In this document: piece after piece, positions 1-5,697 of the stretch
Position numbering within the stretch: the stretch's first letter is position 1
How the letters are laid out: each line of letters opens with the position of its first letter
From: Bacteroidales bacterium
GTDB taxonomy: Bacteria > Bacteroidota > Bacteroidia > Bacteroidales > UBA7960
Direction: 5' to 3'
Length of the DNA: 6,302 nucleotides
NCBI GenBank assembly: GCA_007132825.1
Contig: SLNX01000079.1
Location: 1-6,302, forward strand
The notes under the pieces: model-generated
Seen by the model: the letters and a program-made list of their open reading frames with translations, nothing else
What the model was told of the DNA's origin: nothing
The model's database searches: none
Position numbers and translations under genes: made by a program

Positions 1-15
1 AACCCTAAACCCCCA

Positions 16-1671
16 ATGACTCCCCTCCTCCAAAACCGGCTTTTCTATTTTCTCGCCGCTATGCTGTTGCTTCAAGCTTGCGGCCAGCGGATGGAGGATC
101 TGGATCACCTGACAGTTTTGCGTTATAATGAAGACCTGAATATCACCTCTCTGGATCCTATTTATGCACGCAACCAGGCAAACATATGGGGTGTGGCTCA
201 GCTTTTCAACAGTTTGGTAGAGCTTGACGATTCTCTGAACGTAAAGCCTGCCGTTGCAAAACACTGGGAGATAAGCGAAGATGGCCTGAAATATACTTTC
301 TTCCTCCGTGATGATGTTTATTTTCATGACAATGAATGCTTTCCCGGAGGCAAAGGAAGACTTGTGGTCGCAGAGGATTTCGTTTTTAGCCTGTCACGAT
401 TAACAGATCCGAGATTGAACTCACCGGGTGCCTGGGTGATGAATCAGGTGGCAAGGAGAAAGGATGGAAGCCTTGAAGTAAGTGCTGAAAACGATACCAC
501 ACTTGTTATCCGATTGCGACAGACCTTTCCCCCTTTGTTAGGCTTGCTGAGCATGCAGTACTGTGCAGTTGTGCCACACGAGGCTGTGACGTTATATGGT
601 GCTGAGTTTCGCAGAAACCCTGTTGGTACAGGACCTTTCCGGTTTGGTTATTGGAAAGAAGGGGTAAAGCTTGTTTATCTCAGGAATGCGAAATATTTTG
701 AAAGAGAAAACGGTCAACGTTTGCCATATCTTGATGCTGTTTCGATCAGTTTCATTAAAGACAGGCAGACGGCCTTTCTGGAATTTGTAAAAGGGAATCT
801 AGATCTGCTGACGCGTGTTGATGCAAGCTATAGAAATGAGCTGATCACACCGTCGGGAGAGCTACAGGACAAATACCGCGATAAAGTGCAGATGATTACC
901 ATGCCGTTCTTGAATTCAGAATACCTTGGGTTCTTCCTTGGTGCCCCTGAATCAGAGTCAGAAACCCCTTTGCATGATGTAAGAATTCGCCAGGCTATCA
1001 ATTACGGGTTTGACAGGGAGAAAATGCTCACCTTTCTGAGAAACAATATCGGAACACCTGCACATGCAGGATTTATACCAATGGGAATGCCTGGATTTAA
1101 TAACAATTCGGGTGGCTATTATTACAATCCTGATAAAGCGCTTCGTCTGCTCGAAAAGGCCGGTTACCCCAACGGGGAAGGACTGCCGGTTATTACACTG
1201 CATACCAATCAGGCATATCAGGATATTGCACAATACATCCAGTTTGAACTGGCGCGAATCGGAATTCAGATTGCCATCGACGTGTTACCCCCTGCAACAC
1301 TGAGGGAGATGATGGCGTCAGGAGATGCACTTTTTTTCAGGGGCTCATGGATAGCCGACTATCCAGATGCAGAAAACTATCTGGCATTGTTCCATAGTGA
1401 AAATAAAACACCCGCAGGTCCTAATTATACTCACTTTGAACTGGAACTCTTTGACAGTCTGTATGAACAGGCATTGTTCGAAACCAACGACAGCATTCGA
1501 ATCGAATTATATCATCAAATGAATGATATAATAATTGAAAATGCCCCAAAAGTGTTTTTATTTTACGATCAGTCGATGCGGTTTGTTCAAAAAAACGTAA
1601 AGAATATGACAAATAACCCACTGAATCATTTGGTTTTAAAGAGGGTTTGGATAGATGCCGATTTGGAGTAG
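16..1671 (+). CDS. Peptide ABC transporter solute-binding lipoprotein (SBP family 5, OppA/DppA-like)
   Basis: Predicted extracytoplasmic solute-binding protein that captures a peptide or similar ligand for an ABC importer. The 551-residue length is usual for SBP_bac_5 proteins. Residues 1-22 form a lipoprotein signal peptide: Arg8, a hydrophobic stretch, then the lipobox LQAC with Cys22 as the lipidated residue. Family landmarks follow in order: a strand/helix block around 81-105 (AKHWEISEDGLKYTF...), the signature NPVGTGPF at 201-208, RQAINYGFDREKM at 325-337, and ADYPDAENYLALF at 447-459. The ATG at 16 is preferred because the next in-frame ATG (61) would destroy the signal peptide. No Shine-Dalgarno is visible in the 15 upstream bases. 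No permease or ATPase gene lies downstream; partners could lie upstream of the window or elsewhere. The ligand cannot be predicted; family members bind oligopeptides, dipeptides, nickel or sugars. The family call is secure and the substrate is not. Confidence 0.93.
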   Translation: MTPLLQNRLFYFLAAMLLLQACGQRMEDLDHLTVLRYNEDLNITSLDPIYARNQANIWGVAQLFNSLVELDDSLNVKPAVAKHWEISEDGLKYTFFLRDDVYFHDNECFPGGKGRLVVAEDFVFSLSRLTDPRLNSPGAWVMNQVARRKDGSLEVSAENDTTLVIRLRQTFPPLLGLLSMQYCAVVPHEAVTLYGAEFRRNPVGTGPFRFGYWKEGVKLVYLRNAKYFERENGQRLPYLDAVSISFIKDRQTAFLEFVKGNLDLLTRVDASYRNELITPSGELQDKYRDKVQMITMPFLNSEYLGFFLGAPESESETPLHDVRIRQAINYGFDREKMLTFLRNNIGTPAHAGFIPMGMPGFNNNSGGYYYNPDKALRLLEKAGYPNGEGLPVITLHTNQAYQDIAQYIQFELARIGIQIAIDVLPPATLREMMASGDALFFRGSWIADYPDAENYLALFHSENKTPAGPNYTHFELELFDSLYEQALFETNDSIRIELYHQMNDIIIENAPKVFLFYDQSMRFVQKNVKNMTNNPLNHLVLKRVWIDADLE

Positions 1672-1695
1672 ATAAAAAGGCATGATTGTTGCTTC

Positions 1696-2820
1696 ATGTG
1701 TTTTCGATTATTAATGTTTTCAATGCTGAAATTTTTGTTTTTTTCGATGATTGTGCTTACAATGGCCACCTGCTGCAAGGCTATTTCGCAGGAGGATCAT
1801 CAGTACATGTTTATTTCTGCCCAGTTTCACAACCAGTACATTTGGCGGCACTTTGACGCAATGATCGGGGAGGTCAATAACCCTGTGCGCTCCATTGAGG
1901 TTAACCTGGGGTGGAAAACGGCCGGCGCTGACCCGTGGAACAGCCTCTACAACTATCCTTCCTATGGCTTTGGTTTTTTTTACAACAATCTGAAAAACCC
2001 TGAAATTTTTGGTGTTGCGCGTTCCGGCTTCCTTTTTATGGAGTTCCCTTTCGGACAAAAGAGGTTTGTTGACCACCGGATGAAGGTGTCAGCGGGAATA
2101 GCTCATTTAAGCACTTATTATGATCCTGTGGAAAACCCTCATAATTTAAACATTGGAAGCTCTTTTAACCTTCATTTCAATCTGAATTACTCTTGGTTTT
2201 TTCCGGTTAATGACCGGATTCTGCTCGCACCGGGCCTCTCTTTTACCCATTATTCAAATGGTGCTTTCAAAAAGCCCAATCGGGGGATTAACCTTCTGGA
2301 TGTCAATCTTGCCATCCGTTATCGGGGCGATGAACGTGTTTCGAATGTCATGGATGCAGATCGCCCCCAGCCGGAATGGCCTCAAAACAAACATCGAACC
2401 TATCTGTTTTTCTCCGGTGGGGTGATGCAACGTTTCATTGATGATCCAAATTACAGAGTCTTTACACTAACCGTTAATCATGCGCTTCAAACCGGACCTG
2501 GTGCCAGATGGGGTGTCGGACTGGATTTTACATACGATGATCACGCAAAAGAAAGGATCGACAGGCAAAAAGACAATCCAGTTTTGGTGGATTACATGCG
2601 TATGGGAGCATTTGCTTCGCACGATATTGTTTTTGACCGGATGACTGTTCTGTTGAATCTTGGAGGATATCTTTATTACGGCTATGAACCCGATAGCAGA
2701 ATATATCCGCGAATCGGACTTCGTTATGAAATCGCAAACCGCATCACTGCGCAGCTTGCATTAAAATCTTACAGGTTGAGGGCCAATCACGTACAATGGG
2801 GATTGGGTTATGAGTTATAA
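1696..2820 (+). CDS. Outer-membrane acyloxyacyl hydrolase / lipid A deacylase (PagL-like) beta-barrel
   Basis: Predicted outer-membrane esterase that removes an acyl chain from lipid A. A signal peptide is visible, with Lys12, a hydrophobic core at 13-25 and a likely type I cleavage site after AIS (31|32). The mature part is rich in alternating aromatic beta-strands, as in a barrel. The key motif is HYSNG at 185-189 followed by PNRGIN at 194-199, matching the PagL pattern H-x-S-N...PN-x-G. H185 and S187 would be the catalytic His and Ser. In PagL a catalytic Glu lies 14 residues after the His; here that position is Asn199. At 374 residues it is about twice the length of Pseudomonas PagL, as seen in Bacteroidota relatives, and the C-terminal half (about 230-374) looks like further barrel strands. 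The start is uncertain: ATGs at 1696, 1714 and 1723 are all in frame, and 1723 gives the most compact signal peptide. It lies 24 nt after the lipoprotein gene and could be co-transcribed with it. The hydrolase activity is inferred from the motif. Confidence 0.8.
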   Translation: MCFRLLMFSMLKFLFFSMIVLTMATCCKAISQEDHQYMFISAQFHNQYIWRHFDAMIGEVNNPVRSIEVNLGWKTAGADPWNSLYNYPSYGFGFFYNNLKNPEIFGVARSGFLFMEFPFGQKRFVDHRMKVSAGIAHLSTYYDPVENPHNLNIGSSFNLHFNLNYSWFFPVNDRILLAPGLSFTHYSNGAFKKPNRGINLLDVNLAIRYRGDERVSNVMDADRPQPEWPQNKHRTYLFFSGGVMQRFIDDPNYRVFTLTVNHALQTGPGARWGVGLDFTYDDHAKERIDRQKDNPVLVDYMRMGAFASHDIVFDRMTVLLNLGGYLYYGYEPDSRIYPRIGLRYEIANRITAQLALKSYRLRANHVQWGLGYEL

Positions 2821-2824
2821 AACG

Positions 2825-3601
2825 TTACAGGATTATCCTATGACCGTCACAAGCCAGGGAAACATTGTCGGGCAGCTCCTTTTGAACATCCTTGTATAAA
2901 CCCATCTGATGACTGATGTGTGTGATATATGCTTGTTCAGGTTTTATCATTTGAATGATTTCAACAGCCTCCTCGAGATTAAAATGGGAGATGTGCTTCT
3001 CTTTTCTTAGCGCATTAATAATCATAACCCTGCTTCCTTTCATTTTATTAAGCTCTGCTTCTTCAATTTGGTTGGCATCGGTAAGGTAAGAAAAATCATT
3101 GATCCGGAAACCGTAAACCGGCATCTGATGATGCAAGGCATCGATCGGTAGCAAATTCATCGTCCCGATCGCAAAAGGGTTGCCGTCAATTTCATATAAA
3201 TTGATGTCGGGTACACCTGGATATTTGTTTTCATCAAAAGCATAGGAGTAATCTTTTTTTATTGCTTTGAGAACAGAATTCCGGGCGTAGATATCCATGG
3301 GCTTTTTTTGTATCCAGTTAAAAGCTCTCACATCATCCAGACCGCCGGTATGGTCTTTATGGTTGTGTGTGATAACAACTGCATCAAGCTTTTGAATGTT
3401 TTCGCGCAGCATTTGTTGCCGGAAGTCAGGTCCGGCATCAATTACAACGGTTGTTTCCCGGTTTCTTACCAGAATTGATGTGCGCAAACGTTTGTCGCAA
3501 GAATTATTGCTGGCACAAACGCCACATGTGCAACCTACAACCGGAACCCCTTGTGAGGTGCCACTTCCCAGTATTATGACTTCAAGATTACTGATTGTCA
3601 T
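2825..3601 (-). CDS. PhnP-like MBL-fold metallo-hydrolase (cyclic phosphodiesterase family)
   Basis: Cytosolic metallo-beta-lactamase-fold hydrolase, 258 residues, close in layout to PhnP, which opens 5-phosphoribosyl 1,2-cyclic phosphate. Near the N-terminus comes GSGTSQGVP (12-20), then C24-x-C26-xx-C29, the Cys set that holds a structural zinc in PhnP. The metal-binding HxHxDH motif is H79-N-H81-K-D83-H84. Further likely ligands are H157 or H158, D175 (LTDAN) and H228. H231, three residues after H228, would complete the structural zinc site, and H206 matches the position of the PhnP general acid. No signal peptide is present. No other phn gene is nearby, so a role in C-P lyase phosphonate breakdown is not supported. 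Bacteroidota often carry such stand-alone copies, whose substrate is unknown and could be another cyclic phosphate or nucleotide. It is convergent with the barrel gene and divergent from the flavin-reductase gene. The ATG at 3601 has no strong Shine-Dalgarno. Confidence 0.88.
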   Translation of the reverse strand: MTISNLEVIILGSGTSQGVPVVGCTCGVCASNNSCDKRLRTSILVRNRETTVVIDAGPDFRQQMLRENIQKLDAVVITHNHKDHTGGLDDVRAFNWIQKKPMDIYARNSVLKAIKKDYSYAFDENKYPGVPDINLYEIDGNPFAIGTMNLLPIDALHHQMPVYGFRINDFSYLTDANQIEEAELNKMKGSRVMIINALRKEKHISHFNLEEAVEIIQMIKPEQAYITHISHQMGLYKDVQKELPDNVSLACDGHRIIL

Positions 3602-3634
3602 GATGTGTTATTCTCACGTCTGTCGTGCAAAATA

Positions 3635-3642
3635 CAAATATA
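3635..3642 (-). promoter_or_regulatory. Candidate Bacteroidota -7 promoter element for the PhnP-like gene
   Basis: Read on the minus strand this is TATATTTG, a perfect fit to the Bacteroidota housekeeping -7 consensus TAnnTTTG. Transcription would start roughly at 3628-3632, giving a leader of about 30 nt before the ATG at 3601. The -33 element is weak: the nearest TTTG on the same strand (3655-3658) is only 12 nt upstream, shorter than the usual spacing of about 19. This rests on motif and position only. Confidence 0.4.
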
Positions 3643-3715
3643 GGTGCTTTCATGCAAATCCCCCTGCTTGTGGATAAAATTTTGTAAATTGTGCCGGTTT
3701 TTAAAATAATTGATT

Positions 3716-4228
3716 ATGATAGAAAAATTATTCAGAAAAATCAATCCTGAGGATGTCCGTGGAAATGTATTTTCTATGATTGGTAATGATTGGATGCTGA
3801 TCACAGCAGGCAAGAGGAATCACTATAACATGATGACGGCGAGTTGGGGCAGTGCCGGTGTATTATGGAAAAAGCCGGTGATTTTTGTTTTCATCAGACC
3901 GCAACGCTACACCTATGAGTTTATTGAAAAACAAGCCAATTTTACTGTCTCTTTTTTTAATGAGGAATACCGTGACCTGCTAAATCTTTGTGGAACAACA
4001 TCCGGCAGAGACCTGAACAAGATGAATGTGGAGGGCCTTACCGCTATGGAAACACCTTCTGGAGCTGTTGCCTTTGAAGAAGCAAAGCTCGTTATGGAGT
4101 GCAGGAAAATTTACTACGATGATATAGAGCCTGACTTTTTTCAGATTTTTGACATAGAAAAGGTTTATCCTGCAGAAGATTACCACAGGTTTTACATTGG
4201 AGAAATATTACAGATGTGGGAAAAATAA
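3716..4228 (+). CDS. Flavin reductase-like FMN-binding protein
   Basis: Cytosolic flavin-reductase-like (split-barrel) protein of 170 residues, expected to bind FMN and to pass electrons from NAD(P)H or act as a small flavoprotein. Family motifs, numbered from the ATG at 3716, are HYNMMTASWGSAGVLWKKP (36-54, FMN phosphate/isoalloxazine region), RPQRYTYEFIE (61-71), FTVSFF (76-81), CGTTSGRDLNK (92-102) and the C-terminal strand HRFYIGEI (157-164). The frame can be extended to a TTG at 3710, but the ATG six bases later is more likely; neither has a convincing Shine-Dalgarno. It is the first gene of a plus-strand cluster, and its last 13 nt overlap the DUF6913-type gene. The link to lysine synthesis downstream is positional only. 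Family members range from flavin reductases of two-component monooxygenases to proteins of unknown function, and no partner oxygenase is in the window. Confidence 0.88.
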   Translation: MIEKLFRKINPEDVRGNVFSMIGNDWMLITAGKRNHYNMMTASWGSAGVLWKKPVIFVFIRPQRYTYEFIEKQANFTVSFFNEEYRDLLNLCGTTSGRDLNKMNVEGLTAMETPSGAVAFEEAKLVMECRKIYYDDIEPDFFQIFDIEKVYPAEDYHRFYIGEILQMWEK

Positions 4229-4761
4229 AGAGGAGCATACAACTATACTTGCTGCATCGTGCCATGAAGCGGCTTGAATATAGCCGGCGTGTAGTGGGCT
4301 ATCAAAATGCACAGTATGTTGCATTGTTGTATGATGCCGGAACGGATGGGAAATCCGAATTTATCAATAAAATAATTAACAGCCTGGAGCGCGACGGCAA
4401 AAGCGTCCTGACACTGGGATATTTCAATCAGAAAAGGATCCCGGAAGAGGCAAAACACAATGAAAAAGTTGGTTTTTTTTCCAAAAATTGCTTTTCACTC
4501 CTGATGCGACCCAAAAGTGAAGCGGTCAGGAATTTTATTGATCAACAATATGACCTTCTGATCGATTTAACAGTGCAGACACATTACATGGTCAAATTTG
4601 TTGCAGGTATCACAAAAGCATACTATAAAGCCGGTGCACATCACCCTGATTATCTAAGTGTCTTTGACCTGCTTTTGCAGGTGGATCCGCAAACTTCAGA
4701 TGCAGAACTGGCCGATCATGCAATCCATTATTTAAAAATCATCAAAACACCTGAAAAATAA
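4216..4761 (+). CDS. DUF6913-type conserved Bacteroidota protein
   Basis: Protein of unknown function, about 181 residues, with no signal peptide or membrane segment. I recognise the DUF6913 pattern: a basic N-terminal segment (1-26, Lys/Arg-rich), a strand YVALLYDAGT (33-42), a helix, TLGYFNQKRIP (66-76), a central FFSKNCFSLLMRPKSEAVRNF block (about 87-107), YDLLIDLT (112-119) and KFVAGITKAYYKAG (127-140). The alternation of strands and helices suggests an alpha/beta fold. The start is a GTG at 4216 inside the end of the flavin-reductase gene. The next in-frame candidates are TTG 4249 and ATG 4264, but these would remove the basic N-terminus. A purine-rich AAAGAGGAG lies at 4227-4235, inside the proposed gene, and would suit a later start such as the TTG at 4249. 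The stop overlaps the dapA start by one base (TAATG), implying translational coupling. No catalytic motif is evident; assignment is by recalled family pattern. Confidence 0.82.
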   Translation: MGKIKRSIQLYLLHRAMKRLEYSRRVVGYQNAQYVALLYDAGTDGKSEFINKIINSLERDGKSVLTLGYFNQKRIPEEAKHNEKVGFFSKNCFSLLMRPKSEAVRNFIDQQYDLLIDLTVQTHYMVKFVAGITKAYYKAGAHHPDYLSVFDLLLQVDPQTSDAELADHAIHYLKIIKTPEK

Positions 4762-5642
4762 TGATTCAAAAATTTAAAGGAACCGGTACGGCAATCGTTA
4801 CACCTTTTCATAAGGAGGGAAGTATTGATTTCAAATCTTTTGAAACGCTCATAAACTATCAGATTGAGAATGGAGTAAATTACATTGTGTTTTTAGGCAC
4901 CACCGGTGAAGCGGTAACCCTTAGTGCTGATGAGCAAAATGCCGTGATCAATTATGCCATAGAGATAGTGGATGGACGGGTCCCTGTTGTTATAGGCATT
5001 GGTGGCAATAATACCCAGGCGATTGCCGATACGATGCAAAGCATCTCATTCGAAGGAATTGATGCAGTTTTATCCGTAAGTCCATATTACAATAAACCTC
5101 AACCCAACGGGCTTTATTACCATTACAGGGAGATCGCTTCGGCCTGTCCGGTGCCGGTCATTATATATAATGTGCCCGGACGAACAGGATCCAACATCGA
5201 TTCCGACACCTGCCTGCGAATTGCTCATGATGTGAATAATATTATTGCAGTTAAAGAGGCTTCCAAGGACCTTGAACAGTGTGCCAGGATCATTAAGGAC
5301 AAACCTGAAGACTTCCTGGTAATTTCAGGCTCCGATGAGTTAACCCTTCCCTTTATGGCAATTGGTGGCGATGGTGTAATTTCAGTGATTGCCAATGCAT
5401 TTCCTTATGAATTTTCCAAGATGGTAAGCCTTTGCCTTGAAAACAGATTTGAAGATGCCCGTATATGGCATCTTAGACTGCTGGAAGTGATCACTGCCAT
5501 CTATGAAGAGGGCAGCCCATCAGGTGTGAAAGCGGTGTTGAGCAGAAAAGGCTTGTGCAAAAATGTTGTACGGCTCCCGTTGGCAAAAGTCAGTAAAGGA
5601 CTCAACCAACGGATCAGCAAACTGGTCGAAGCGTTTGATTAA
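4761..5642 (+). CDS. dapA: 4-hydroxy-tetrahydrodipicolinate synthase (DapA)
   Basis: Cytosolic class I aldolase that condenses pyruvate with aspartate-4-semialdehyde, the committed step to diaminopimelate (peptidoglycan) and lysine. At 293 residues it has the normal length, and the (beta/alpha)8 landmarks are intact: GTTGE at 46-50 with active-site Thr47 and Thr48, SPYYNKP at 107-113 with Tyr110, IIYNVPGRTG at 134-143 with Tyr136 and Arg141, and the Schiff-base Lys165 in AVKEAS. GSDEL (190-194) and GGDGVISV (202-209) follow as expected. Relative to the E. coli enzyme, the lysine-inhibition positions His53, His56 and Glu84 correspond here to Ala56, Gln59 and Ala87, while Asn83 and Tyr109 are kept, so feedback inhibition by lysine is probably weak or absent. 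The ATG at 4761 shares one base with the upstream stop, so translation is likely coupled. Related aldolases (N-acetylneuraminate lyase, KDG aldolase) are less likely given the full dihydrodipicolinate synthase motif set. Confidence 0.96.
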   Translation: MIQKFKGTGTAIVTPFHKEGSIDFKSFETLINYQIENGVNYIVFLGTTGEAVTLSADEQNAVINYAIEIVDGRVPVVIGIGGNNTQAIADTMQSISFEGIDAVLSVSPYYNKPQPNGLYYHYREIASACPVPVIIYNVPGRTGSNIDSDTCLRIAHDVNNIIAVKEASKDLEQCARIIKDKPEDFLVISGSDELTLPFMAIGGDGVISVIANAFPYEFSKMVSLCLENRFEDARIWHLRLLEVITAIYEEGSPSGVKAVLSRKGLCKNVVRLPLAKVSKGLNQRISKLVEAFD

Positions 5643-5646
5643 TCAA
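5635..5646. repeat. 12-bp perfect palindrome across the dapA stop
   Basis: TTGATTAATCAA equals its own reverse complement and covers the dapA TAA stop. With no loop it is a poor RNA hairpin but could be a dimeric protein-binding site. It may also be chance, since its 5' half encodes the last residues of DapA. Confidence 0.35.
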
Positions 5647-5677
5647 GCGGCCACTTGAATCTGTCAATTATTTTTAT
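5643..5677 (+). terminator. Weak candidate terminator after dapA
   Basis: TCAAG (5643-5647) and CTTGA (5654-5658) can form a 5-bp stem with a 6-nt loop of CGGCCA. A T-rich stretch (5668-5677) follows after 9 nt. The stem is short and the T-run is not adjacent, so termination would be partial at best and read-through into the carboxypeptidase gene is possible. The rest of this 55-nt gap (to 5697) is A/T-rich with no other clear signal. Confidence 0.25.
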
Positions 5678-5697
5678 AACCCTTAAATAGATTTGTT

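Noticed and set aside
1..15. C-rich repeat-like start of the window (AACCCTAAACCCCC)
   Set aside because: It resembles a telomere-type repeat only superficially. At 14 bases it cannot be told from chance, and the rest of the window is clearly bacterial.
958..1233. Minus-strand open frame inside the solute-binding protein gene, and similar antisense frames at 1720-2076, 3598-3813 and 4243-4458
   Set aside because: They lie opposite well-supported genes, or mostly opposite them and across the divergent spacer. They have no recognisable domain and look like shadows of the coding strand.
3672..3684. Possible plus-strand -7 element for the flavin-reductase cluster (TAAAATTTTG)
   Set aside because: It has two extra bases compared with TAnnTTTG and lacks a -33 partner, so it was not listed as a promoter.
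4473..4481. Run of eight T in the DUF6913-type gene, with similar runs at about 1974-1981, 1330-1336 and 3254-3260
   Set aside because: These are ordinary Phe/Lys codon runs in A/T-rich DNA, too short and too scattered to argue for phase variation.
5688..5695. TAGATTTG on the plus strand, a perfect match to the TAnnTTTG -7 promoter consensus just before the carboxypeptidase gene
   Set aside because: Transcription would begin at about 5699-5702, at or after the TTG start at 5698, and no -33 TTG is at a suitable distance. It would only work if the true start were further in, which would break the signal peptide.
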